Positions 46,448-59,529 of a stretch of DNA of 64,000 nucleotides are shown one piece after another. The notes under the pieces were generated by a model. The model searched no databases. It had not been told where the DNA came from and worked only from the letters and a program-made list of their open reading frames with translations. Each line of letters opens with the position of its first letter. The first letter of the stretch is position 1. Made by a program: the position numbers and the translations under genes. Source of the stretch: Brachyhypopomus gauderio (taxonomy: Eukaryota; Chordata; Actinopteri; Gymnotiformes; Hypopomidae); the NCBI RefSeq assembly GCF_052324685.1, contig NC_135223.1, forward strand, positions 10,841,766 through 10,905,765, read 5' to 3'.

Positions 46448-49400
46448 ATGTCAGGTGGAGGTGAGAATCATTCCAACACAGAGCACTCTACTGATTTTAC
46501 AAGAGTATATAGAGCTGTTGCGGCAGCAAGAAGACAACTTTCCTCTGGCAGAAACACGGAATCAAATCTGTTGTCTAATGTACGGAGCTCATTTTCCCGA
46601 CGCCGTCGCAACAGTTCTATGAATCTAGGTAGGTTTGCTAGCTAGTCAGCACAAATCCAGTTATGGCAGCTTACATTAGTTAGCTTTGACAAATCCAGGG
46701 GTGGGTTTCCCGAAACGTTCGTAGCGCTAAGTACTTCTTAACCTCGTACGTTTCATACGAGGTTAAGAAGTACTTTTGCAAGACTACGCGCTACGAACGT
46801 TTCGGGAAACCCACCCCAGGTCAGTTAGTTAGTTAGCGCGAATCCACATATTTTAGCTTAGTTAACACAAATCCACGTATTTTAGCTAGTTAGTACAAAT
46901 CCACATATGATCGCCAAAGAGCGAGCTAATATGTTCTATTTCTTGGCAGTGTTAGCTATGTTCATTATGTCTGAATATAACCAGTAAATGGAGGTAACTT
47001 TAAGTACAATGTTTAACGTATAAGTAAATACACTACAAATGGATCCTTATCTGTGATCTGTAGCTGGTGAGCAAAACTGACTGAACATGTCTTATGGTTA
47101 TTACAAACATGCCTATTATGTCATGTGTCTTGCAATAGCAAAAATAATATTATGAACAACAGGTGATGGACGTCGACGTGGGAGAAAGCCTGGGCTTAAA
47201 TGGCAGGTGAAGCTTTTCTTGTTAGAGGATCCTAACCAAACCACTATACCCAGTTCACAGGATTCAGAGGAACTTGAGAAATCTGGTTTAGGTATGGTGA
47301 TTTTTGTTTTCTTTTTTATTGTCATCAGCAATATTTTTTGATACACTGGTACTTGGGAATACCACTATGATTTGCTACAATCATTCATTCTGCTTTACAT
47401 TACAGTTAACATAATAGTAGAAGGAGTATACAATAATATAAGGAGTAGAAGTGTCACGTTGAGGACCCCGGCCCCTCCCTTTTGGGCGTGTGTTTACGTA
47501 GTCTACGTGCATCGTCTGCGTCTGTGGATATTTCGTGGTGATAGCTATGTCATGTGATAATCCGTCTCACCTGTGAATCGTCTCGTAATCACCTGGGGTT
47601 AATGTGGTTTGTCTATTTAATGTGCGCTCGCGCAGTGTCCTGTGCTCGTCGTTGTCTATAGTCTGCACGTTGTGTGCCTGTGTTTGTTTTCTGTGCGCCA
47701 TTGCGCTATTATTCACAAATAAAACGTGTCATTTGGACCGGAGACCTGGACTCGTGTCTCGTCCTTGCTCCAGCACCCCAGCGTCACAGAACGACGAGCC
47801 GACCAGAGACACCCATCATGCCGGGCTACAAAAGCAAGCCCAAGAAGGGCAAGAAGCCTAACAAGCGGCATCCCCGCTCTTCGTTTTCTTCCCCACGCCG
47901 CGGGGTTTCGCCGACACTGGCGCAGCTCAGGGAAGACCCGGAGTGCGCGTACCTGCTGTGCGCAGCTCGGGAGACCTCCATACCCGAGCTGGCAGCAGAG
48001 TATCGCCAGACGGCTGCACGGGTGTGGCGGGAGAGACATCCCTCGCCTGCCCGTGAGCTTTCGCCTATACGGGTCAGCGTCCCCGAGCTCTATGGCGAGA
48101 CAGGGACGTCATCAGAGGGCGAGCTCGGGGAGGACCCTCCCTGCGGTGAGGAGGAGGGAACACCCCCGCACCGCGACGCCGCGCCAACGCCAGGACAGCT
48201 GGAACGAGACCCGCAGTGCGCCGCCCTGCTAAAGATGGCTCGGGAGACCTCCAGCCCCGAATGGGCGGTGGTGTTCCGCCAGGAAGCAGTGAGGGGCTGG
48301 CTGGACAGACACGTGTCTCCTCCCCACGCCCTCTCGTCTCAGAGGGTAGACACCTGCACCGTCAGCGCTACCGCGTCAACCCCGGAGGAGGAGTTCGGTG
48401 AGGGGGATTCCCCTGGCGAGGGGGAGGAGCAGGAAGAGGTGGTAGCCGCCTACCTTCCGTCGTTTGATGACGCGTCCACCGTGGACTACGGTGGAGAGGG
48501 AGCGGACTACCCCCCCTCGCTCGACGACGCGTCCACCGTGGACTACGGTGGAGAGGGAGTGGACTACCCCCCCTCGCTCGACGACGCGTCCACCGTGGAC
48601 TACGGTGGAGAGGGAGCGGACTACCCCCCCTCGCTCGACGACGCGTCCACCGTGGACTACGGTGGAGAGGGAGCGGACTACCCCCCGTCGCTCGACGACG
48701 CTTCCACCGTAGACTACGGGGAGGAGGAGGAGGAGGAGTCCGAGGAAGAGGACTATCCCCCTCCGCCCGTAGGTCCTTCTTCCGTCATAGAGGGCGGGGA
48801 GGAAGACGACCGTCCTCTGTCCGTGTACTCAGGCGTAGAACAGTAGGCAAGGCATTCCACACAATAGGACCTGCTACCGCGAAAGACCGATCACCCCACT
48901 GCTTACACCTAAAAGCTGTCTTTGATATTTGAATCGTTTATAATAAAAGGGTAATGGTTTCTATATATTAATAAAAGCTTTTCATGTTTATAATATTATA
49001 TGCATTTATGATAGCGTGTATTCTTTTAGCCTTTTGTCTTAAAGAACTTTTAATTTTTCCACTCGGAGCAGGTTGTCTGGCAACCATGCTCCCACTGCGC
49101 TAATGATGGGATGTCGGTAATTAGCCATTTTGCAATATGTCAGGTGGAGGTGAGAATCATTCCAACACAGAGCACTCTACTGATTTTACAAGAGTATATA
49201 GAGCTGTTGCGGCAGCAAGAAGACAACTTTCCTCTGGCAGAAACACGGAATCAAATCTGTTGTCTAATGTACGGAGCTCATTTTCCCGACGCCGTCGCAA
49301 CAGTTCTATGAATCTAGGTAGGTTTGCTAGCTAGTCAGCACAAATCCAGTTATGGCAGCTTACATTAGTTAGCTTTGACAAATCCAGGGGTGGGTTTCCC

Positions 49401-52400
49401 GAAACGTTCGTAGCGCTAAGTACTTCTTAACCTCGTACGTTTCATACGAGGTTAAGAAGTACTTTTGCAAGACTACGCGCTACGAACGTTTCGGGAAACC
49501 CACCCCAGGTCAGTTAGTTAGTTAGCGCGAATCCACATATTTTAGCTTAGTTAACACAAATCCACGTATTTTAGCTAGTTAGTACAAATCCACATATGAT
49601 CGCCAAAGAGCGAGCTAATATGTTCTATTTCTTGGCAGTGTTAGCTATGTTCATTATGTCTGAATATAACCAGTAAATGGAGGTAACTTTAAGTACAATG
49701 TTTAACGTATAAGTAAATACACTACAAATGGATCCTTATCTGTGATCTGTAGCTGGTGAGCAAAACTGACTGAACATGTCTTATGGTTATTACAAACATG
49801 CCTATTATGTCATGTGTCTTGCAATAGCAAAAATAATATTATGAACAACAGGTGATGGACGTCGACGTGGGAGAAAGCCTGGGCTTAAATGGCAGGTGAA
49901 GCTTTTCTTGTTAGAGGATCCTAACCAAACCACTATACCCAGTTCACAGGATTCAGAGGAACTTGAGAAATCTGGTTTAGGTATGGTGATTTTTGTTTTC
50001 TTTTTTATTGTCATCAGCAATATTTTTTGATACACTGGTACTTGGGAATACCACTATGATTTGCTACAATCATTCATTCTGCTTTACATTACAGTTAACA
50101 TAATAGTAGAAGGAGTATACAATAATATAAGGAGTAGAAGTGTCACGTTGAGGACCCCGGCCCCTCCCTTTTGGGCGTGTGTTTACGTAGTCTACGTGCA
50201 TCGTCTGCGTCTGTGGATATTTCGTGGTGATAGCTATGTCATGTGATAATCCGTCTCACCTGTGAATCGTCTCGTAATCACCTGGGGTTAATGTGGTTTG
50301 TCTATTTAATGTGCGCTCGCGCAGTGTCCTGTGCTCGTCGTTGTCTATAGTCTGCACGTTGTGTGCCTGTGTTTGTTTTCTGTGCGCCATTGCGCTATTA
50401 TTCACAAATAAAACGTGTCATTTGGACCGGAGACCTGGACTCGTGTCTCGTCCTTGCTCCAGCACCCCAGCGTCACAGAACGACGAGCCGACCAGAGACA
50501 CCCATCATGCCGGGCTACAAAAGCAAGCCCAAGAAGGGCAAGAAGCCTAACAAGCGGCATCCCCGCTCTTCGTTTTCTTCCCCACGCCGCGGGGTTTCGC
50601 CGACACTGGCGCAGCTCAGGGAAGACCCGGAGTGCGCGTACCTGCTGTGCGCAGCTCGGGAGACCTCCATACCCGAGCTGGCAGCAGAGTATCGCCAGAC
50701 GGCTGCACGGGTGTGGCGGGAGAGACATCCCTCGCCTGCCCGTGAGCTTTCGCCTATACGGGTCAGCGTCCCCGAGCTCTATGGCGAGACAGGGACGTCA
50801 TCAGAGGGCGAGCTCGGGGAGGACCCTCCCTGCGGTGAGGAGGAGGGAACACCCCCGCACCGCGACGCCGCGCCAACGCCAGGACAGCTGGAACGAGACC
50901 CGCAGTGCGCCGCCCTGCTAAAGATGGCTCGGGAGACCTCCAGCCCCGAATGGGCGGTGGTGTTCCGCCAGGAAGCAGTGAGGGGCTGGCTGGACAGACA
51001 CGTGTCTCCTCCCCACGCCCTCTCGTCTCAGAGGGTAGACACCTGCACCGTCAGCGCTACCGCGTCAACCCCGGAGGAGGAGTTCGGTGAGGGGGATTCC
51101 CCTGGCGAGGGGGAGGAGCAGGAAGAGGTGGTAGCCGCCTACCTTCCGTCGTTTGATGACGCGTCCACCGTGGACTACGGTGGAGAGGGAGCGGACTACC
51201 CCCCCTCGCTCGACGACGCGTCCACCGTGGACTACGGTGGAGAGGGAGTGGACTACCCCCCCTCGCTCGACGACGCGTCCACCGTGGACTACGGTGGAGA
51301 GGGAGCGGACTACCCCCCCTCGCTCGACGACGCGTCCACCGTGGACTACGGTGGAGAGGGAGCGGACTACCCCCCGTCGCTCGACGACGCTTCCACCGTA
51401 GACTACGGGGAGGAGGAGGAGGAGGAGTCCGAGGAAGAGGACTATCCCCCTCCGCCCGTAGGTCCTTCTTCCGTCATAGAGGGCGGGGAGGAAGACGACC
51501 GTCCTCTGTCCGTGTACTCAGGCGTCTCTGAGTACACGGACAGCGAACTGTGCTCGGAGGAGGAGGACGGTCCACCCTCCTCTGAGTGTTCTGCGGGGAC
51601 TGTAAAGGGGAGATGGACCCCGTCCGCGGATCGCTCAGGAGGAGAGAGCATGGAGTGCTCCCGGGGTGGCAGCCCGGAGCAGCCCATGGAATGGAGCCGT
51701 GGCAGCGAGACGGAGGATATGGAGGTGGACATCCCAGAGGGCCAGCCGAGGGGAGAGTCCGTCCGCCGCGCTGCAAGGGGCGCGTACGACCGCCGCGCGG
51801 CTCCGGGCGCGTCAGCCCGCCGCGCCGCACCGGGCGCGTCAGCCCGCCGCGCCGCACCGGGCGCGTCAGCCCGCCGCGCCGCACCTGGCACGTCAGCCCG
51901 CCGCACCGCACCGGGCGCGTCAGCACGCCGCGCCGCACCGGGCGCGTCAGGCCGCCGCGCCGCGCCGCACCTGGCGCGTCAGCCCGCCGCGCCGCACCGG
52001 GATCGTCAGCCCGCCGCGCCGCACCGGGCTCGTCAGCCCGCCGCGCTGCACCCGGTGGAGGGAACGCAGCGAAAGCAGGAGGAGGACTGCCCACTGCAGC
52101 ACCAGCAGCGCCGGATCTCTCTCCCCTGCTCGCGCTCCTCCTGGCGCGAAGCCTGGTGCCTGTTTCCTGTTTGTCAGTCCCAATGTTTGTGAGTGTTCCC
52201 GTCTGTGTGTCAAATCCCCTTTTCCCGTTTATTCCTCTGTGTGTGAGCGTGCCTGTTTGTGTGTTTGTGAATGTGCCGTTGAATGTGTTTAACGTCTTTT
52301 CCCCCGTCTTCCCAGGGAAGGTGTGCTAGGCGATTCGTGATGGACGCTTCGCCAAGGGCAGTCACCTCCCAGACGCAGGACTGAGCGCGTCGGATCCGCC

Positions 52401-55400
52401 CATCGTCGTGGGTTCGGGGCACTCGGTCCTGTTGGCACCCCGGGACGGGTAGTGCCCTTGGAGGGGGCGTCTGTCACGTTGAGGACCCCGGCCCCTCCCT
52501 TTTGGGCGTGTGTTTACGTAGTCTACGTGCATCGTCTGCGTCTGTGGATATTTCGTGGTGATAGCTATGTCATGTGATAATCCGTCTCACCTGTGAATCG
52601 TCTCGTAATCACCTGGGGTTAATGTGGTTTGTCTATTTAATGTGCGCTCGCGCAGTGTCCTGTGCTCGTCGTTGTCTATAGTCTGCACGTTGTGTGCCTG
52701 TGTTTGTTTTCTGTGCGCCATTGCGCTATTATTCACAAATAAAACGTGTCGTTTGGACCGGAGACCTGGACTCGTGTCTCGTCCTTGCTCCAGCACCCCA
52801 GCGTCACAAGAAGCTGTAATTGATTACATGAAAGTGTAAAGGCATTTAGACTTTTGTGTTGCTCATGTTGTAACATTTCCCTTTACTAATCCTGTCATCT
52901 TTTTACAGGAAGCGGGAACAGTGACTTAGGTCATGAGCATAAGACCGTTGATTTGTCATGGTCCTTGGCAGAACTCAATACATTCATCTGCCAAAGCTTT
53001 GAGAGCGTAAGCCTAAATGTGACCGGCTTTCGTCTTGCCAGAGCTACAAAAGCAAAGAAACTGCTAGTTGTCCAGGCCAACTCCGTCAAAGACTTGAAGC
53101 GACAAATTGGAAGAAGCAGACTTTATATACTGCCCAATTCAAACTTATCGCTATCTAGACAGGTGAGTTCTGATTGATTACATTGCATCTTTTATTAAAG
53201 TGAACTTTTAATATGCAAAACTGTTATTCAGCAGCTTCGTATTAACATGTGTCAGTGATCTGTTTTATTTTGCATGAGCAACTTGATTATGAAATACTGA
53301 AAATGTTCATGCAGGATGGAGAATCACTGAATGAGAGTAGTGAAGGAAGATCAAGTGTTAGTTCTGCAGCCGTGGTAAGATGCAGTCCAGTTCTTTCACA
53401 GCTATACCTGGTAGAAGCTAAGTCAAGTACTAATATTTATTGAAGGGAACTTATTGGGAAATATTCCATAGATTAGGAATATTAGGATAAGGGTAGTTCT
53501 CAGTCAACTAATAAGTAGTGGTATAATTTGTAGTTGTTTAACCTAATTACCGGTATGTTAAAATTTGATTTCTTAATTCCTTTATGAGGTAAATATCTAG
53601 GCATGAAACATTATTGAAATAATTCTTACAGGTCTCTCTCAATGTGCATTCTGAAATGGTTAGAAGTGCAGTGACATCAGTAGAGAGTAATATTGTTGAC
53701 CTGACAGATGAGGTGGTAAGCTACATCTATGAACACATTATATTGACATTTTATAAATAATGTAAATCTGTAGAAAAATGTATATTTAACAGTGCTGTTT
53801 GATGTAGGATGGAAATAGAGGCTACATATATGTAAATGCAGGCACTCCTGAGGTAATTACACATTTGCTTGAAACGTTTCATGCATTTTCTTTTTATAAA
53901 CATTTAAATTATTTTTTAACATTTTTTGTTTGTTTGTTCACCATCCGTTGATTCAGGTGTTCTACAGAACAAATCAGCCAGTTGAAGGAGAAACAACTAC
54001 TCAGAACCGATATTGCTCATGTTCAGATTGCAGTGTTTTTTTAACTTCTATTACATTCCTATTACTAGTTAAATTTAGTTGATTGTAAGACTCTTTTGAT
54101 GTTACTTTAACCTATATTGTTTTTCATCAGAGAGTGCGGGCATTTCAATTTTTTTTGTACCCATCTCAACAGGACTGGCCAGTCTTTGCTTTCTGAGAGT
54201 ACACTGGAAGTGACACTTGAGCATTATCCAGTGGCAAGCTCTCCTGTGAGTCCCAGTTATGAGAGTATTTAGACACATTGATACCCATGTTTATTACTTT
54301 GTTAGTAAATATGCAGCAGGTCTGCTTTGTGTTTATAATGCAGACTCCTTTGTTATGTCAAAACCTTTTCAAGCAGATACACGGGAGCTTTCCAACAACT
54401 GTAGGAGTGTCCCACAGTCAGTTCACAGCAATCAGGTTCTCAAACATTTATAACCCTGAGCTATAAAGGCTATCATTGTTCTTTGTGAACTGACACTAAA
54501 ACATTGAAATTCCATATAATTGAAAGAGCACTAGGTGTAGTGTTATAACATTCCCACTAAATATCAGTAACTTAATTTCACCTATCTTTGTTTAGAGAGC
54601 TCACTGTTTCTAAAGAATTGGGAGAATAGTGGTCATTCACAGATCAGTGTGAGATTTGTCTTCAGCTTATACAGAAGTCCATGTCTTGCTGAATCAAAGT
54701 TTAAATGTTTCTGCAAAACTGAAGGTAATGTTTTTTGACGCACCATGTGTGTAAATGGATGTAGAGCTAAATATAGCAATATGGGTTTTTGTTTTGTTTC
54801 TTTTTTGTACATGCAGTGAGATATTACAAGACAGTGAACCTGATGAGGACACCCAAATGCTGTCGTCTCCAAAACGTCCATATAGTCCATCTAACGTGAG
54901 TTGAAAAATGTCGCTGTATCCACAGTGCATGATTGCATGCTAGAAGAAGTTAAACTGAAATTTAAAGTTGCTTCTGTTATGGTTATTTTTTCTTGTTTAA
55001 AGGAAGTGGAAAACCTTGCTGATATCATTGGAGAATTCAGGAAGGAAAACATCAGTGAGCATTCTACACTGATAGTTGTGGCAAGAAGGAGGCGAATTCT
55101 ACACAGTGCCATCACAGCTCTGAACAAGGGCTATTTTGATTGGCACAAATGTCCACGGATTGAATTTGTGGGTGAGATGGCTGATGATTTTGGAGGGCCC
55201 ACAAGAGAATTCTTCAGGTTGGAGTTACATTACCATTAATTAAGTCTTCTTTTTGTTTTGCACGCGTCATACTGGAAAACTATCATTTAAAAAAGTTATG
55301 AATTATCATTTTTAACCATCTAATGTACAGTGACCACCTTTTCATTTATTTCATTCACGGTTATAGTGGCATTAGGAACAAGCAGATAATTTTTCTGGAC

Positions 55401-57714
55401 ATATTGCTGAGAAGATTAGATGGAAATGATATCATATGCAAACCCATATGAGCTTGAGAAAAGCTCTGATATATAAAGTGGGGTTAAAAATAAATTAAAA
55501 GATGTAAAAAAAAAAAAACAAAGCATCCACCAAAATTGCCCCATCAGAAGGGCAATTGGAAGATTAAACTCTGACCTTTGCCAAAATGAATGCACTTTAC
55601 GTGCAAGTGTAAGGAAGAAATACATGCAAAACCAGAGAAACTGGTGAATTAGCAATGGTTTATTTTATCATTGTGGAGCATCAGTAGTATTTTAAACATG
55701 CCCTCCTAAATGGTGGGGCCAATATTTAGGACCATTAGATAGAAATAATATTCTTTGCCATGTTCTTATTGTTTTACTGGAGATGACCCAGTTGTATGTT
55801 TTATTGAGTTAATTTTATGCTGTATTTGAAAAAAATTTTATGCTGTAATTTCCTTTTGTTTCTTGGTAGGCTTTTAATGAAGGACGTGCAGTCTACTTTG
55901 GGCATTTTCGAGGGACAGCCAGGCAACCTTTTTTTTTCTTATGATCAGGCAGCCCTAGAAAAGGGAAAGTCAGGGTTCCCACGGGTCCTTGAAATCCTTG
56001 AAAGTTTGTGAATCTGAAGAAATAAGTTCAAGGCCCTGGAAAGTTTTTGAAAACAGGCATAAAAGATGGCCGTCCTTGAATGTCCTTGAATATTTTGGGT
56101 GGGTTTGAAATTTCACATGGATGAAGACCACAGTCAAGGAATAATAGGGCACAGTTGGTAGGAACTCAATATTTACAAAAGATTGCTATGAAAAAGATTG
56201 TCATAATGTTTTAAATTTCTCATCCTTTGTTGAAAAATATGATCTGATATAATAGTTGTTATAAAGATTTTAAGAACATCTGCAAAGTGATTCCTTTAGC
56301 ATTAATTCAATTAATCAAAAATGTCATTTTATATTCAGAGTTGACTGTTTCGATGCCCGTGTTAAAAGTGAATGACTAACTTAGTTGACTTCAATAACAA
56401 GAGTATCACTGATGGTATGAGACAAAAGATGTAATAGAGATTATTTCAAGAAACATCCTAATACAAATTATAAAACCACAATGGCTTGTCAAATGGCCCA
56501 TATCTTCTGAAGTAAAAGACTCATTTCAAAATAATAAATAAGATAATAAATAAGATATATCCTATAGCCATGTTTCTTGAAAGAAGATTTAAACGTTATG
56601 TGGATTCATGTACCTTTTGTAAGTCAGAAGATGAATTCCAGGAGCATTTGTTTTTTTATGTTAACATTCACAAAGTTTTTGCATGGACACTAGAAACTCG
56701 ATTAATCTCAAACTTAACATTCTTTCTTTTGATACCATTTTACTTTATGTGGAAAACGTAAGTTCAGATTTCTCTGATGCCATAAATGTAGTCGTACTTT
56801 TAGCAAAATACCACATTCACTACAGTAAGTGGAATGGTTAAAAGCCTTCTTTTCTCTTTATGAATGAATTAAATTCATATTACTCTTCATTAAGTAGATA
56901 AAAAAACTTGTAAAATGTTAGAATCAACTCACACCAGATTTCTCTAGAAATCTATAGTTCTAATCTCATTATATGGCTTTGCTCCTCTGTTTTATGTATG
57001 TACTGTATATGTATGTGCATATGTGTATTATTGTTATTAGGCCTATTTGTCTACTTGTCATTATTTTGCCAGCACAAGTTCATTTAAAATTATATTGATT
57101 CTACAGGGCCTATGCTGACTTTTACTTTGCAAAAGTTTGGTCATTCTCCTGTAGAGAAATTTGTTTGTTTGTTCAACACCGAAAGCTAGTGTTTCCTGTA
57201 TGTAGTTAATGTATGTGTAGCCGCTTTACGTGAATGTCACCTTCTCACAGGTCCACTGCTAAATTGCCAGTCATGTTGAGTGTGAATTAAGTTTTCATTT
57301 AATCAGCGCTTAATGTCATGCACAGAACATTTCAGGATGCATGACTTAAAATGGCATTCGGTCTTTTGAATTTGCATTGAATTAACATTGTTTTTTGACA
57401 ACATATTCAGGGGTAACAGTAGGTAAATGGTGCCAGGTGCAGGTCCTTGAATTTGAGGACATTGGTCCTGGAAAGTCATTGAAAGGTCCTTGAATTTGAT
57501 GTTAACCAAGGTGTGGGAACCCTGGAAAGTATTATACTGGTGGGAAGTTGATTGCCTGGTCCCTGTTGCATGGGGGACCAAGCATTAAGGCATTACATCC
57601 CAGCCTTTATCAGTTAATGTGTGGTCAGGCTCCAGATCTTGAAGGATTTGATATTGCCAGCTTGCCAGACAACTCTGTGCAGGACAAGCTTCAACAGGTA
57701 TTCTGACACTATGC

Positions 57715-57750
<36 letters not shown>

Positions 57751-59008
57751 TTGTTGTAATTTTTTTAAAGAGGAGATTTTTAACATGTTTTAACAGGGGA
57801 GAAAAATAACTATTACTTTAAATATTACTAATTGTTATTCTCATCAAAATATTACAGTATATAGAAATGTAAAGATATAAACAGGAGTTTGTTTCTCTTG
57901 TGTTGTCTTCTTAGATTGAAAAATGTAAAACTGAGGAGGACTGGAAAGATCTGCAGGAGAGTCTGGGTGATTGGATTGCAGACTGTGGAGTGCCAGGGGT
58001 ATATGAAGCCAAGGTTCTTAATATTCCACAGATCATCTCACAAATTGTGAAACATTTTATCTTTCACAGGTATTATTCCTAGAGCTGTCCCGGATTCAAT
58101 GTGTTGTGTCTTCTATTTCTATATAATCTGTGCTTTAATAGTAAATAAGCTTTGTTGACTAACATCATTGCTTATTGATAACAATGGACAGATCCTTACT
58201 AACTGGTGACATCCTTCCATCTAATTATCACTATGCATGATTTTATTTTAATCATTTATTTCATTTATGTTTCAGAACTGCAAACATGGTGGAGCAGTTT
58301 AAACAAGGGATCAACTCTTGTGGTAAACTTTGGGAAACTGTGGAGAGATACTGGAAAGCATTTCAGTGCCTGTTTACACATACAGAGGAGCAACTGACAA
58401 GAGCAGCCTTCCGATGTTTTTTTGATATCTTTTGGAGTGATGAGGGGGCAAACAACAAGGAAGCGGAAGAGGACACTATATTTGCATGGGAGTGTCTTCT
58501 CAACAGTGTGCAAGGTCAAAATCAATTGTCACACAATTGTCATTATGAAATTGATTATGCAGTTATGTACTTTGTCTTAACCTGTAACGTTAATATAATA
58601 GATGTGTACTGCTATGTTAAAAATAAATAAATCAACATGAATCTTATTGTGGAGCCACCTTTAAAACACAGTGCTTACGCCATTAAATCTGAGTCATGGC
58701 ATTAAAAACATATTCCTGTTTTGGCGTTTATGCAATTGTGTGTCTGTATTTTAACAGAAAAAGAAACTCCCTTCACCTTTGAGGACCTATTGGTGTTTGT
58801 CACGGGAGCAGATGCAATACCACCTCTTGGTTTTCCGCAGCGACTTCAAATCCAGTTTTATGACCAGGAGGAAAGAGGAAGTCGTTTTCCTTATGCTTCA
58901 ACTTGCTCTATGACACTGTTCCATCCCCGTGGTGTACAGAATGAAGGGGAGCTACTTGATCTGATGACCAATGCTGTACTTGGATCATTTGGATTTGGAA
59001 AGGTTTAG
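46448..59008 (+). CDS. HECT-domain E3 ubiquitin ligase carried by the transposon (G2E3-like), interrupted
   Basis: The product is a HECT-type ubiquitin ligase similar to the many fish G2E3-like proteins. Exon 1 (46448-46628; duplicate 49137-49317) reads MSGGGENHSNTEHSTDF with an Arg/Ser-rich end. Exon 2 (47163-47291; duplicate 49852-49980) carries GDGRRRGRKPGLKWQVKLFL. Exon 3 (52919-53162) has SLNVTGFRLARATKAKKLLV and IGRSRLYILPN. Small exons follow (53315-53374, 53632-53715, 53808-53852, 53957 on, 54173-54245, 54817-54895). The HECT N-lobe starts about 55003-55217 (IVVARRRRILHSA; FVGEMADDFGGPTREFFR) and continues at 55870-55970 and 57531-57697, split by a 1.55-kb insert. Later exons are 57915-58069, 58276-58514 and 58758-59008. 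The last has FPYASTCSMTLFHP, with the Cys expected to be catalytic, and ends GFGKV. Splice phases of exons 1-3 agree. Cargo role unknown; this copy is damaged. Confidence 0.75.
46698..46817. mobile_element. Fold-back element (copy 1 of the duplication)
   Basis: GGGGTGGGTTTCCCGAAACG and its inverse form the outer arms. The inner arms are GCGCTAAGTACTTCTTAACC-like. It lies in HECT intron 1 and belongs to the same family as 30485-30592. Confidence 0.85.
47452..48836 (+). mobile_element. Partial LTR element (5' LTR plus part of the interior) created by the tandem duplication (fossil)
   Basis: This is a duplicate of the first half of the element at 50141-52808. The LTR is 47452-47788, preceded by AGAAG. 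The piece stops at the duplication junction at 48836, so it never inserted on its own. Confidence 0.85.
49387..49506. mobile_element. Fold-back element (copy 2 of the duplication)
   Basis: Identical duplicate of 46698-46817, offset by 2,689 bp. Confidence 0.85.
51163..51405 (+). repeat. 57-bp tandem repeat inside the LTR element
   Basis: Four to five copies of a 57-bp unit encode DDASTVDYGGEGADYPPSL. The same array is present in the duplicate at about 48474-48716. Confidence 0.85.
52472..52808 (+). repeat. 3' LTR of the element at 50141
   Basis: Begins TGTCACG and ends GTCACA, before the duplicated AGAAG. Confidence 0.9.
55971..57524. mobile_element. TIR element inserted in a HECT exon, CAGGGTTCCCACGGG family
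   Basis: The ends are CAGGGTTCCCACGGGTCCTT and, inverted, CAGGGTTCCCACACCTTGGT, with TCCTTGAA repeats near both. The direct repeat GAAAGT lies on both sides (55965-55970 and 57525-57530). The reading frame of the HECT exon (EKGK then YYTGGKLIAWS) resumes exactly across it. The interior of 1.55 kb has no transposase-like frame. A shorter relative is at 14167-14553. Confidence 0.85.
57715..57750. repeat. Poly-T tract in a HECT intron
   Basis: A run of more than 30 T shortly after the donor at 57697. Confidence 0.9.
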
Positions 59009-59529
59009 ATTATATCTCAAACATGCTTCAGCCGGCTAGAAAAAGAGAGACTGAAATATTTCCATATCAAGTTTCACAGAAATTTCATGTTTGCCATTTT
59101 GCAAAAAAAAAAAAAAAAAGTGCTGTCTAAGGATTCAGTATTGAGCCTGTTTTAGATATTTAGGCATTGGATTACTGACACAAGTTGTTGAGATAAAGAA
59201 TATTTTTTTCTTTTATTTTTCACATTTTATTTGACATTTGTTTAGCTTTGGAAGAGTTTCTGTATTGGCATTACAGTTTTACATTTTTGTCACAATGTAC
59301 ATGTCAGAAGAACAAGAGTTAAGTAAATCTTTATTGTAATTAACATGGCTTCTCTATGTAGTATGATTGAGTTTTCCATTTTTCTTCAATCTGCTTATTG
59401 TTCGCTTCCCAACCAGGACTACACATTGTTGCTGTATATACAATATTCTTGTATATGTATAAAAATATACATTTTTTATATAGTCTTCACATTCTTCAAT
59501 CAAACTTTTAGTTAAAAGTTCAGAAAGCA
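59009..59529. other. Spacer between the convergent HECT and transposase genes
   Basis: AT-rich sequence with an A run at about 59103-59119. It must hold the 3' ends of both genes. No other feature is seen. Confidence 0.4.

Larger units (their letters stand above)
46148..51525 (+). repeat. 2,689-bp perfect-looking tandem duplication
   Basis: 46148-48836 is repeated as 48837-51525. Every landmark is offset by exactly 2,689 bp (ATG 46448/49137; fold-back 46698/49387; LTR start 47452/50141). The breakpoints share the trinucleotide CGT (46145-46147, 48834-48836, 51523-51525). I see no difference between the copies, so it is very recent, or an assembly artefact. It doubles the first two HECT exons and the 5' half of an LTR element. 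Confidence 0.9.
50141..52808 (+). mobile_element. Non-autonomous LTR retrotransposon, very young (fossil)
   Basis: Two 337-bp LTRs (50141-50477 and 52472-52808) begin TGTCACGTTGAGGACCCCGG and end CCAGCGTCACA. I see one difference between them. AGAAG is duplicated at 50136-50140 and 52809-52813. A G-rich tract (GGAGGGGGCGTC) precedes the 3' LTR. The 2-kb interior has one long reading frame rich in Glu, Pro, Arg and Ser, with DASTVDYGGEGADYPPSL-type repeats and an Arg/Ala-rich end, plausibly gag-like. No protease, reverse transcriptase or integrase is present, so it relied on a helper. It looks structurally whole. It lies in intron 2 of the HECT gene. Gypsy affinity is uncertain. Confidence 0.85.

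Noticed and set aside
47674-48846. 390-residue acidic protein as a host gene
   Set aside because: It is a duplicated part of the interior frame of a non-autonomous LTR element, cut at the tandem-duplication junction.
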